A stretch of 53,682 bases of DNA from JAQTTT01 sp964565435. Its GTDB lineage: Archaea > Nanobdellota > Nanobdellia > Tiddalikarchaeales > Tiddalikarchaeaceae. Under the pieces are notes generated by a model. The model made no database searches. It saw nothing but the letters and a program-made list of their open reading frames with translations, and was not told where the DNA came from. Of this stretch, positions 24,629 through 32,973 are shown piece by piece (positions within the stretch are counted from its first letter, which is position 1; every line of letters begins with the position of its first letter). The DNA is taken from contig CAZMEY010000001.1 in the NCBI GenBank assembly GCA_964565435.1, positions 1 through 53,682 on the forward strand, read 5' to 3'. Made by a program: the position numbers and the translations under genes.

Positions 24629-25780
24629 TTAAGGGATTATAATATTTACCTTTTCGCTCTTAGCTTTAGCGCTTTTTGACACAATATTCTTGATTTTTTT
24701 CTTTTCGCAAATCTTTATGGTTTCTTCATCAATTGCCCCATCAATCACGATTGTCTCAACATCCTTTACATCTTTTAGCGCATTGTCAAGCTCTGATAGC
24801 GGAATCTTTGCCAGCACTTCATCATTGATATCCAATAAGTAAGCGCCTTTTGTGCCGAACAAATCATTAAGCATTGACTTGTATTTTGAGGGCTCCTGCC
24901 TTCTTTTAGGCAATTCTTTTTTACCCCTTCCCTGCTTTGACTTGTCAGCTGATTTTGTTTGCTTTAAGTAATCACTCATCTTTATCCTGTTTCTCAAGCA
25001 CTTGAAAATCTCTTTTCCAGCCAATTCCTCAACCTCTTTGCCGTCAGGAGCAAATGCTATAAAATCAACATTTCCTTTGTCAGTCAATTTCTTGGCAATC
25101 ATTTCGCCGCCCCTGTCCCCGTCAACAAACAAGGTTGTAGTCTTTGATTCAAGTATTTGCTTTATTGTGTCAGGGACATTCACTCCATTAATGGCGATTA
25201 CTCCCCTAATATTGTATTTCAAAAGATTCACAACATCAGCCCTTCCCTCAACAATTATTGCCTCTTCAACAGCTTCAATATCCTCTGATGCGGACAATTT
25301 ATCCTTTCCATACTCAATAATGCTGCTTGTCCTGAAATTCTCCTGAACCTTGTCCATTATTTCGTGGCTGTCAGCTGATTCCAAATTAAGCTTTTTTAGC
25401 AAGTTCTGAGCCCTTTCAGTTATCTGGTTCCTTTTATCAAGCCTGACATCTTTAAGGTCTTTAATCTTTATTGTAGAATTGCAAGGCCCAATCTTGTCAA
25501 TAGTCTCCAAAGCAGCAGCAATAACTGCAGTCTCGGTTTTAGCCAAGCTGCTAGGGACAATTATTTCCCCTTGGCTTTTTCCGTTTTTGAATTCAATATT
25601 TACATCGATTCTTCCTATTCTTCCGCTTTTTTGAAGCTCCCTAAGCTCCAACTCATCGCCGAGCAAACCCTCAGTTTGCCCGAATATTGCTCCGACAATG
25701 TCGTTTTTGTTGATTTCTCCCTCAACAACTATGTCGGCAATTATAGTGTATTTTGTTGACACTGGATATATTTTTCCCAT
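24629..25780 (-). CDS. dnaG: Archaeal DnaG (Toprim domain, primase/exosome-associated)
   Basis: Bacterial-primase-like protein of archaea. It has 383 residues: an N-terminal archaeal domain (residues 1-160), then a Toprim domain with the catalytic glutamate in AIIVEGRADV (Glu178) and the acidic pair LFVDGDRGG (Asp220, Asp222), then a basic linker (about residues 275-310) and a C-terminal part. Archaeal DnaG is known both as a primase-like enzyme and as a subunit of the RNA exosome. The SRP RNA gene follows 40 bp downstream. The remains of a second Toprim gene lie 6 bp upstream on the same strand. Confidence 0.94.
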   Translation of the reverse strand: MGKIYPVSTKYTIIADIVVEGEINKNDIVGAIFGQTEGLLGDELELRELQKSGRIGRIDVNIEFKNGKSQGEIIVPSSLAKTETAVIAAALETIDKIGPCNSTIKIKDLKDVRLDKRNQITERAQNLLKKLNLESADSHEIMDKVQENFRTSSIIEYGKDKLSASEDIEAVEEAIIVEGRADVVNLLKYNIRGVIAINGVNVPDTIKQILESKTTTLFVDGDRGGEMIAKKLTDKGNVDFIAFAPDGKEVEELAGKEIFKCLRNRIKMSDYLKQTKSADKSKQGRGKKELPKRRQEPSKYKSMLNDLFGTKGAYLLDINDEVLAKIPLSELDNALKDVKDVETIVIDGAIDEETIKICEKKKIKNIVSKSAKAKSEKVNIIIP

Positions 25781-25786
25781 TATTTT

Positions 25787-26146
25787 TCATTCTCCAAATT
25801 CTTTTGTTTTTAAGCCCTCAATGTGGCTTAATTTTAATTTGGCAAGGATTTTTTGATATTTGGGATTGGTTTTTACCCATAAAATCAGCCAGAATCTTAA
25901 TTAAGCCCAGAATATAATTTCTTCCCTTCTTTGTCATTGTCCATTAAGAGTATTACTTCATCATGGCTTTCGGCGATTTTTTCGCTAAAAGAGCATAACT
26001 AGCATTTGCGATAATGAAATGACTTTTTGCACTCCAAGCTTTTTGAGTCTGGCGCAGTCTTTTTCCCCTTCAACTATTACATATTTATCTTTTCTTATAA
26101 TCTCATCAATAAATCCGCTTATTGTTGAAAGTTTGCTGCCCTTCAC
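25787..26146 (-). pseudogene. Frameshifted Toprim-domain gene (small primase-like / COG1658 type)
   Basis: No single frame is open, but joining frames gives a coherent small Toprim protein. From a GTG at 26146 (preceded by GAGGAG) one frame reads to a TAG at 25985-25987 and holds YVIVEGEKDCARLKKLG (catalytic Glu). The next frames give NASYAL, then EKIAESHDEVILLMDNDKEG with the DxD acidic pair, and the end, KYQKILAKLKLSHIEGLKT, lies in yet another frame. About four single-base shifts are needed. Motifs are well kept, so the decay is recent or the assembly has errors here. The 148 bp between this and the Fic gene hold a box A-like TTTTTAAGC (26245-26253) and a GCGAA/TTCGC hairpin but no gene I can support. 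Confidence 0.72.
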
Positions 26147-26294
26147 TAACACAACTCCTCACTGCATGCGAAGTATTCGCGCTCTGATATTGTAACCTTT
26201 GTAAAGGGCGGTAACCTTGCCTAAAGAATAATAGCATTATTATTGCTTAAAAACCTTTTGAATTAATATTTTAAAATAAACTTATATTAATTTG

Positions 26295-27635
26295 CTAAAA
26301 TTCATCCAATTGGGACCTATATAATTCAAAACAGTATATTATGAATGTATGAAAATACCCACTTTTTGTTGTTCTTAATTTATTATAATAAGTTTCTTTT
26401 TCATCACTATAAAATATAATTGGAAAAAATCCATTTTTTATTAATATAAAATTAAAAATTAATCGCGCAAGCCTCCCATTTCCATCGTTAAAAGGGTGTA
26501 TAAACACAAATTGATTATGAAACACAGCTGCCAAAACCAAAGGATTTAATTTATCTTTATTTTCATCATACCATTTAATTAAATTATTCATTCTTTGTTC
26601 TGTAAATTCTGCAGGAGTAGTTGTATCTATTAAAATATTATTACTTCCCACAATACAATTTTCCAATTTTTTATATTGTCCTGCATCTTTATCTATTCCA
26701 TATTGGATAGCGAGATGCATTTTTTTAATAAAATCAATTGTTAATTCATTTGAAGTATTAAATATATTATCAAGTGCCGTTCTTGAATTAATTGTTTCCA
26801 AAACAGCTTTTTTATCTAATTCTGGCGAAGCTCCGCCCAAAGTTATAATTGTTTTAACTTCTTGCATAGTTAATGGATTTCCCTCAATTCTATCTGTATT
26901 ATAAATATATCTTAATTTCCACTCATTTATTTTTGTAGTAATATCAAAAGGATTATTAAATTCTTTTAACTTATTTTCTGTTAATTTTTTTGTTATTATT
27001 AAAAAAGGAAAATCAATGTTTTTTATTTTGTCTAATATGAAATCTTTATTTTCTAAAAAAGCTTGTATATTTTTTAGTTTTAATTCTTTTTGACTTTCAT
27101 TATTAGAAGGAATATTAGTATTAGGCATATTTGAATAAAATTTTTTTATAGCATGCTTAAATTCTTCTTCATCAAATTTTAAGGAAATATCAAAAAAATG
27201 TAATAATCTTTGAGTGGTTTCTTCCCAACATGAAATAAAATAATCATTATTATAAGGGTGTATTATTTTTGTGTTGCTTGCTATATTTTTTATTAATTTA
27301 AGAGAATTTTGGGGTAATTTAGTTTTTTTAATAATAGGTTCAGCACTAAACTTTTCAAGCACTTTTTGAGCATGATGAGTAAACAATATTTCTGCTTTTT
27401 TACCAATTATTTTTGTTATAAATATAATATCTTGAACTTTTAAATTATTAGAATTAAGATTATATTCTCCTTTTTTTGGTGATTTTTCAATATAATTTTT
27501 GGATATAAGTTTTTTTAAATATGGATAAATTCCCTCAACAAATTTAAGATTTAAAAAAGTTGAAAGCTCAGTTGGAGTAAAACTATCTTTTTCATTTAAA
27601 CACATGTTTATTAATATTTTTATTTCTTTTTCCAT
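26295..27635 (-). CDS. fic: Fic-family protein (AMP transferase type) with N-terminal winged helix
   Basis: Fic enzymes transfer AMP (or other groups) to hydroxyl side chains of target proteins. The 446 residues include an N-terminal winged helix (about 1-60, SFTPTELSTFLNLKF), a long helical middle, and the Fic core with HPFNDGNGRLAR near residue 370, all catalytic residues present. An inhibitory-helix motif of the (S/T)xxxE(G/N) form is in TDRIEGN (about residues 245-251), so activity may be self-restrained. The gene is visibly richer in A/T than its neighbours and uses AAT/AAA/ATA heavily, which suggests transfer. A perfect palindrome just before the start is a likely autoregulatory operator. 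It could be a stand-alone regulator or part of a toxin system; no separate antitoxin gene is seen. Confidence 0.88.
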   Translation of the reverse strand: MEKEIKILINMCLNEKDSFTPTELSTFLNLKFVEGIYPYLKKLISKNYIEKSPKKGEYNLNSNNLKVQDIIFITKIIGKKAEILFTHHAQKVLEKFSAEPIIKKTKLPQNSLKLIKNIASNTKIIHPYNNDYFISCWEETTQRLLHFFDISLKFDEEEFKHAIKKFYSNMPNTNIPSNNESQKELKLKNIQAFLENKDFILDKIKNIDFPFLIITKKLTENKLKEFNNPFDITTKINEWKLRYIYNTDRIEGNPLTMQEVKTIITLGGASPELDKKAVLETINSRTALDNIFNTSNELTIDFIKKMHLAIQYGIDKDAGQYKKLENCIVGSNNILIDTTTPAEFTEQRMNNLIKWYDENKDKLNPLVLAAVFHNQFVFIHPFNDGNGRLARLIFNFILIKNGFFPIIFYSDEKETYYNKLRTTKSGYFHTFIIYCFELYRSQLDEF

Positions 27636-27639
27636 AATT

Positions 27640-27662
27640 AATAGTTAATATTATTAACTATT
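27640..27662. promoter_or_regulatory. Palindromic operator at the fic start
   Basis: AATAGTTAAT, then ATT, then ATTAACTATT: two perfect 10-bp inverted arms ending 4 nt before the fic ATG (27633-27635). The position would block transcription start of a leaderless mRNA; the Fic N-terminal winged helix is the obvious candidate binder. Confidence 0.6.
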
Positions 27663-27736
27663 TATAAGTATTTCTATATTTATTTTATTATTTAATAATA
27701 TTTTTAATAAAAAATATTTAAAATTAATAATTTTTA

Positions 27737-29212
27737 TTATTGAGCCACTCCTTTTTTTAATAAATCAGCAATCTTTGTCTTTAAATCAGCAATCTTAACC
27801 CTTTCCTGCCTGGCAGAGTCCCTAAACCTCAAAGTCACTGACTTATCCTTCAAAGAATCAAAATCAACTGTCACACAGTAAGGGCAGCCTATTTCATCAG
27901 CCCTTGCATACCTTTTTCCAATAGAGCCTGACTCATCATAGAAAGCATCAAAATCCTCTTTTAATCCAATATAAATATTTTTAGCCAACTCCCCCAATTC
28001 CTTAGCAATCAATGGAAATACTGAGACCTCCACTGGAGCAATCTTTGGAGGAAGGGAAAGCAATCCCTTGCCAGCATCCAATGAATTTTCCATTATTGCA
28101 TAAAAAGTCCTATCAACACCTATGGATATCTCCCAAATATGGGGAATTATTTTCTTCCCATCATCATAAGTGTATCTCAAATCCTGCTTGCTTCCTTCCA
28201 TATGGCTCTTTAAATCATAATCAGTCCTGTAATTGTTGGCAATTAATTCAAGCCACCCTAAAGAAGTCAATATCTCAAAATCAAAAGCTTCCTTGGCATA
28301 AAAAGCGCGCTCATCAGAATCCAGCTCCCTAAACCTCATAACCTCTTTTTTTAATCCATAGCTTTCAAACAATTGCTGAGTCCTTGCCAAATAATAGGCT
28401 ATCAATTTGCCGCTAACAATTTTTTTGGAAACCAAATCCTTTGCCTTAATAGGCTTAGCCTCATTTTCTCCAACTCTCTGAATCATTATTCCATAATTCT
28501 CCACTTCAGAAAAATTTTCAACATCATTAATCTTACTCTCATCAAAAAAAACCTCAGTCTCCATTTGGGAAAATTCAACGCTTCTAATTAATGTCTGCCT
28601 AGGGCTTATCTCATTCCTGAAAACCTTTCCCATTTGCGAAATGCCTTTAGGCAGCTTAAGCCTCATAGTCTTTGCCATCCTGACAAAATCCAAAAATATT
28701 GACTGGCATGATTCCGGCCTAAGATAAGCCTCTTTTCCCTTGGCAGAGCCGATTTTTGCCCCAACCATTAAAGTTGCCTTGTCAACATCAGACAATTCCC
28801 CTTTGCATTTAGGGCATTTAATCTTGTATTTTTTCAATGCATCAGTCAATTCAGTATTGCTCATTGCTTCCTTAAAACTCCCTTCTTTGACATTTTCTTC
28901 CAATAACTTGTCAGCCCTGTAAACCAATTTGCATTTAGGGCAAGTGGTTATGGGATCTTTGAAGTTTTTCAAATGGCCTGAAGCATTAAACACATCCTCA
29001 GGCATGACTATAGCCCCATCAATCTCAAAAAAATCCTCCTTTTTGATTAATTCCTTTCTCCACAAATCAATTATTTTTCTCTTAATTGCTGAGCCATAAG
29101 GGCCGTAGTCAAAAAATCCAGCCAAGTACCCTGAATATATTTCGCAAGCAGGATAAAAAATGCTCCTTCTTTGGGCAAGATTCACAACATCATCATATTT
29201 TTTTTCAGGCAT
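27737..29212 (-). CDS. glyS: Glycyl-tRNA synthetase (archaeal/eukaryotic dimeric type)
   Basis: Charges tRNA-Gly. The 491-residue protein has the class II core: motif 1 region (GYLAGFFDYGPYGSAIKRK, about residues 30-50), a zinc-binding insertion with CPKC and a second CPKC pair (about residues 90-140), motif 2 around FRNEISPRQTLIRSVEFSQ, and motif 3 in the SIGVDRTF region, followed by an anticodon-binding domain ending in DLLKKGVAQ. An in-frame start at 29302 would add 30 residues but runs into the upstream gene and over the box A (TTTTTTAAGC at about 29237-29247), so the ATG at 29212 is used. The length fits the archaeal alpha2 enzyme. Confidence 0.95.
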   Translation of the reverse strand: MPEKKYDDVVNLAQRRSIFYPACEIYSGYLAGFFDYGPYGSAIKRKIIDLWRKELIKKEDFFEIDGAIVMPEDVFNASGHLKNFKDPITTCPKCKLVYRADKLLEENVKEGSFKEAMSNTELTDALKKYKIKCPKCKGELSDVDKATLMVGAKIGSAKGKEAYLRPESCQSIFLDFVRMAKTMRLKLPKGISQMGKVFRNEISPRQTLIRSVEFSQMETEVFFDESKINDVENFSEVENYGIMIQRVGENEAKPIKAKDLVSKKIVSGKLIAYYLARTQQLFESYGLKKEVMRFRELDSDERAFYAKEAFDFEILTSLGWLELIANNYRTDYDLKSHMEGSKQDLRYTYDDGKKIIPHIWEISIGVDRTFYAIMENSLDAGKGLLSLPPKIAPVEVSVFPLIAKELGELAKNIYIGLKEDFDAFYDESGSIGKRYARADEIGCPYCVTVDFDSLKDKSVTLRFRDSARQERVKIADLKTKIADLLKKGVAQ

Positions 29213-29247
29213 AATGGTTTTAGGATAATATTTTATGCTTAAAAAAC

Positions 29248-30216
29248 TTAATGATTCAATATTTCCAAGGAAACATCCCCTTTTTTTGCCAATATTTTGC
29301 AAGTTCCCCCAATAGGATAGCTGAACCTTGGAATAGTGTGGGCAAAATCAAGCCCGGCAATAATCGGCACATTAGGAATATTTTTGGAATCAATGACTTT
29401 TTTAAGCATCTCATTAGTCATCCCAGTTGCTTTTTGAAACCTTCCAATAACCAAACCCTTAATCTTTTCAAATCCTTTCTGCTGGGTCAATGACGCCAAT
29501 TCCCTGTCAAACATATACATTGTGTCCTTGCTTGAAATATTCTCCTCTTCCAAAAATATTATTTTTCCCCTTAAATCAGGCATATAATCAGTTCCTTGCA
29601 AAAGGTTGAAAGTGCATAGGTTTTCGCCAACAATCTCACCACTAGCTTCCCCTTCCCGTATTGCAAAATACCCTTTATTGCCAACAGGATTCTTGGAAGA
29701 ATATTCATAATATTTCTTTGAAGGCAAAACATTGTAAGGCTCGCCTGACATTAGGCATTTTTTGAAATAATCAATATTATAATCCTGGCACTTCTTTTTC
29801 CTGAAAGTTGAAAAATTAATCCCTGCATAAGTAGCCATTCCAGTCTTGGCATAGATGGCATTATTAATGGCAGTTATATCAGAGTAGCCGCAAAAAATCT
29901 TGGGATTTTTCTTAATCAATCCATAATCCAGATAAGGCAATAATTGATTGGAATTAAACCCTCCCCTTGCGCACAATATTGCTTTAACGCTTTTATCAAA
30001 AAAAGCCTCATGCAAATCATCAACCCTTGACTTAATGCTTGAAGAGCTAAAATCATCCAATTCAAGGCAATTTTTACCAAAAGCAACTTTAAGCCCCAAT
30101 TTTTCCAAAGCCTTCACAGCAGCATTAATATCTGAATCATTTATTGTTGCAAGGCTTTGGGAAGGGGACACAATCATTACTTTGTCGCCTTTTTCCAATT
30201 TTTTAGGAATAATCAT
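29248..30216 (-). CDS. S66 peptidase, LD-carboxypeptidase / MccF-like
   Basis: A 322-residue serine peptidase of family S66. The nucleophile serine lies in FCGYSDITAI (about residue 112), preceded by ILCARGGFNSNQLLPYLDY. The glutamate and histidine of the triad lie in IIFLEEENISS and GLDFAHTIPRFSYPIGG. Family members either trim peptidoglycan (LdcA) or inactivate microcin C-type peptide-nucleotides (MccF). An archaeon without murein would need the second type or another peptide substrate. Its box A (TTTTTAAAA-like at about 30240-30248) lies 24-32 nt before the ATG. It ends 35 bp before the glyS start. Confidence 0.85.
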   Translation of the reverse strand: MIIPKKLEKGDKVMIVSPSQSLATINDSDINAAVKALEKLGLKVAFGKNCLELDDFSSSSIKSRVDDLHEAFFDKSVKAILCARGGFNSNQLLPYLDYGLIKKNPKIFCGYSDITAINNAIYAKTGMATYAGINFSTFRKKKCQDYNIDYFKKCLMSGEPYNVLPSKKYYEYSSKNPVGNKGYFAIREGEASGEIVGENLCTFNLLQGTDYMPDLRGKIIFLEEENISSKDTMYMFDRELASLTQQKGFEKIKGLVIGRFQKATGMTNEMLKKVIDSKNIPNVPIIAGLDFAHTIPRFSYPIGGTCKILAKKGDVSLEILNH

Positions 30217-30261
30217 TTTCTTTAAAAAATAATCCCTTATTTTAAAAATATTAATAAAAAA

Positions 30262-30717
30262 TTATATTATTGTGAATCTAATTTTCTCCCTTTTTGGCTT
30301 ATTATTTTTTACGCAAAAATCTATTTTTGAAACAAGCTTAAGGTATGTAAAGCGCTCATCAAAATAAAAATAGCTTTTCTCAAATGAAAACTGATGCTTC
30401 AGCCAATTTTTTGCGTTTTTAAGGGAATAAGGGATATTTGAAGAATCCAGGCATGGAAGAATCAAATCCGCCAACTCATGCCTTTTTAACCCTTCAGGGC
30501 TTTTGCTTAAATAATAAAAAAGAAGGGTGGATCTCAGGCTCTCATATGAAGAATAAGCATAATTGCGATTATTCAATAAAATATTATTTTCATACAATGA
30601 AAAATTAAGCAATTTTTTCGGCAAATTGGAAGAATTTTCCCTTATTTTTTCAAAAACGCATTCATATGAAATAAAATCTTTTTTTTCTATTAATTGGGAA
30701 ATAATCAAATCATCCAT
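30262..30717 (-). CDS. Hypothetical protein, 151 residues
   Basis: I do not recognise this protein. It is Leu/Lys/Asn-rich with helices and short aromatic stretches (SYESLRSTLLFYYLSKSPEG in the middle) and a basic end (KNNKPKREKIRF). The middle may be a winged-helix-like fold: a helix, then LKRHELADLILPCL, then another helix. That is a guess. No signal peptide or membrane helix is seen. Box A (AATTTTTAAAG) lies about 22-32 nt upstream. It fills the interval between the S66 peptidase gene and the thymidylate-synthase-like gene on the same strand. Confidence 0.55.
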   Translation of the reverse strand: MDDLIISQLIEKKDFISYECVFEKIRENSSNLPKKLLNFSLYENNILLNNRNYAYSSYESLRSTLLFYYLSKSPEGLKRHELADLILPCLDSSNIPYSLKNAKNWLKHQFSFEKSYFYFDERFTYLKLVSKIDFCVKNNKPKREKIRFTII

Positions 30718-30782
30718 TGCTTTTTCCTATATTTTTTCCTTTAAAAATTTTTTTAAAAAAACATCAACGCGCATTGATTTTA

Positions 30783-32222
30783 TCATTCCAACTCTTTGTC
30801 TTGCACATATTTTCTCCCTTCCTTGAGAGCGATTTCTGCCTTGCCAAGCTCAATGCCAATGTCAAGGGCGTGGGAGATTTGCGATATCATCTGCTTTTTG
30901 CATATCTCGCGGTAAGCTTCCAATGCAGTATTCGCAAAAAACTCTTCAATCCTCTCTCCTATAGGGCTTAAATGGGTGATTTTTATCTTTCCGTTTTCAG
31001 CATCAATTAGGATATTGCCGCGCAAATCCGGCGTTCTTTTCCCGTTTGACAGCTCCCATTCATTCTTTTGAGGATTATTTTCAATTATTTTTTTTGCATC
31101 ATCCCAGTTGGATGAATAGATATGCGCACTGTTGGAAATAATAATCAAATCCCCTCTGGGAACACCCAATTTTTCGCACAATTCTTCCTGAATGAAAAGA
31201 AGCGCTAAGGCATTTTCAGGCCATGCGCGAAACATATCATTGCTTCTTATATAAGCCGTAAGATATAATTTGTCTTCAACAAGGGCTTGGATAAGATTCA
31301 AGCAGGGGCAGTTTGGATTTTTGTGGTCTTCTAAGACATTCCAGGTTACAGCCACAGCTCTTCTTGAAAAAAGCGCTTCTTTAAGGCTTTCAACCATTGC
31401 ATCAATCTGGTTTATTCCGCCAAAATTTCTAAGCTTTGAACCATAAGTGTATTTAACATCCGAAGGTATATCGCCACTCATAAGTTGTGGAAGGTAATTA
31501 TTAAAATGTTCTCTTGTAAACTGAAAATAATCCTTCCAATCAATGTTTTTCGGATCCTCATCAGTTATTATAGTTGTCAGACCAATCAATTCAATTTGAT
31601 CATCAGAATGCTGGCTTTTCTTTACATAACCAAATCTTCTAATTGTTTCAAGTATCTTAATCCAAGCATCCCCAACTTTTCCTGCGCGTATAACAAACCC
31701 TGTTTTTTCTGATGGAAAGGTTTCAGGAGATTTTGGAACACTGCTTTCATAGATTTCGCTCTCGCCCCAAGGCTCTTTATTTGGAAGGGAGCCAAGAAAA
31801 TCATTAAGTTCCAAATAATCCCTAACATCTCTTTTATCAATTATATCAACATTTTCGCGGAATCTTAAAACAGCATCAATAGGGATTTCTTGCTCTATGA
31901 TTAAAGTTGGAAAACCTATGACTTTTCTATCATCATCAATGCCGTTTTTTTTCAATGCAAGAAGGGCTTCCCCGCTCTTTGATAAGTCAGACCCAGTAAT
32001 CACTATCCTGTGGATTTTTTTGTTAATAAGCGAATGCATTATTATAAGATTTATACCCTCATTTATACTATAACAGTTTCCAGCAACAATATAGTTTTCC
32101 TTTGATATTTTTTCCAAAATTCTTCCCTTGTCGCTCCATAATGTGCAAAGGCCAGTGCTTGAATCCGGATTGCCTAGTACAAGAAGCTCTTTTTTGTAAA
32201 TAGGGAAATCTGCTTTATCCAT
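30783..32222 (-). CDS. MtrA-like (DUF4346) domain fused to a thymidylate synthase-like domain
   Basis: A two-domain protein of 479 residues. The N-terminal part (about 1-150: VAGNCYSINEGINLIIMHSLI ... RIVITGSDLSKSGEALLALK) resembles the MtrA/DUF4346 family found in such fusions. The C-terminal part is a thymidylate synthase fold: the catalytic cysteine region is NPNCPCLNLIQAL and the nucleotide-binding motif is YIRSNDMFRAWPENALAL. It may make dTMP or a modified pyrimidine with a folate or pterin cofactor; the exact reaction is uncertain because the cysteine context (CPCL) differs from the usual PCH. A start at 32294 would add 24 residues; the box A at 32244-32254 argues for the ATG at 32222. 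Confidence 0.8.
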   Translation of the reverse strand: MDKADFPIYKKELLVLGNPDSSTGLCTLWSDKGRILEKISKENYIVAGNCYSINEGINLIIMHSLINKKIHRIVITGSDLSKSGEALLALKKNGIDDDRKVIGFPTLIIEQEIPIDAVLRFRENVDIIDKRDVRDYLELNDFLGSLPNKEPWGESEIYESSVPKSPETFPSEKTGFVIRAGKVGDAWIKILETIRRFGYVKKSQHSDDQIELIGLTTIITDEDPKNIDWKDYFQFTREHFNNYLPQLMSGDIPSDVKYTYGSKLRNFGGINQIDAMVESLKEALFSRRAVAVTWNVLEDHKNPNCPCLNLIQALVEDKLYLTAYIRSNDMFRAWPENALALLFIQEELCEKLGVPRGDLIIISNSAHIYSSNWDDAKKIIENNPQKNEWELSNGKRTPDLRGNILIDAENGKIKITHLSPIGERIEEFFANTALEAYREICKKQMISQISHALDIGIELGKAEIALKEGRKYVQDKELE

Positions 32223-32243
32223 AGTCGCTAATAATATATTGAT

Positions 32244-32290
32244 ATTTATAAAACCCTTGTGCCAAATATAAATCAATAACTTTATAAAAC
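32244..32290. promoter_or_regulatory. Divergent promoters of the thymidylate-synthase-like gene and psmB
   Basis: A TTTATAAAACCC sequence occurs twice, at 32245-32256 and 32281-32292. As GTTTTATAAAT on the minus strand, the first copy lies 22-32 nt before the ATG at 32222. The second lies 45-54 nt before the psmB ATG, leaving a short leader with a GAGAAGGG ribosome-binding-like site at 32317-32324, unlike the leaderless genes around it. Confidence 0.45.
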
Positions 32291-32334
32291 CCAAAAAGTA
32301 TTAGTTTTTTATCTAAGAGAAGGGTTTAATCTTT

Positions 32335-32973
32335 ATGGAAAATGAGACTAAAAAAGGGACAACAACAGTTGGATTGAAAACAAAAGAAGGAATAATTCTC
32401 GCAGCCGACAAAAGGGCAAGCATGGGCTATTTGGTTGCTGACAAGGATGCAGAGAAAATCCATTTGATAGACGATTTAAACGCAATGACTTTTGCAGGAA
32501 GCGTTGCAGATTCCCAAATGCTTTTAAGATATTTGCAGACAGAGCTTAGGCTTTACAAGATAAAAAAAAGCGTGCCAATAACCACAAACGGGATAGCCAC
32601 ATTATTATCCCATTTCTTATTTGGCAACGCGCACAGCTTTTCACCATTCTTAATACAATTCATTGTTGCCGGCGTTGACAAATCAGGATTCCACTTATAT
32701 GATTTGGACATGGGAGGCTCAAAAATGGAAAAAAGCAATTATACTTCAACAGGCTCAGGCAGCCCAGTTGCTTATGGAGTCTTAGAAGACAGCTACAAAA
32801 ACGATTTAACTCTCAATGAAGGCATCAAATTGGCAGTCAGGGCTATAAGCGCTGCCATAAAAAGGGACTTGGCAACAGGCAATGGCATTGATGTATTGGT
32901 TATTGACAAATCAGGAGCCAGAAGGATTGACAAAAAAAAGATAGCTGAAATGGTTAATATTAATGAGTTCTAA
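32335..32973 (+). CDS. psmB: Proteasome beta subunit
   Basis: Catalytic subunit of the 20S proteasome. The 212 residues start with an eight-residue propeptide (MENETKKG), then the catalytic threonine in TTTVGLKTKEG (Thr9 becomes Thr1 after self-cleavage). The downstream catalytic residues are visible in AADKRASMG (Asp17/Lys33-type positions) and GSGSPVAYG. No alpha subunit gene is in the window. The fttA gene overlaps the 3' end by 11 bp, so the two are co-transcribed: protein turnover and RNA processing in one operon, a pairing known in archaea. Confidence 0.96.
   Translation: MENETKKGTTTVGLKTKEGIILAADKRASMGYLVADKDAEKIHLIDDLNAMTFAGSVADSQMLLRYLQTELRLYKIKKSVPITTNGIATLLSHFLFGNAHSFSPFLIQFIVAGVDKSGFHLYDLDMGGSKMEKSNYTSTGSGSPVAYGVLEDSYKNDLTLNEGIKLAVRAISAAIKRDLATGNGIDVLVIDKSGARRIDKKKIAEMVNINEF

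Noticed and set aside
26147..26240. A 43-codon frame from an ATG at 26237 upstream of the Toprim pseudogene
   Set aside because: The box A lies too close for a leaderless start and there is no ribosome-binding site; other frames look equally open and none gives a recognisable protein.
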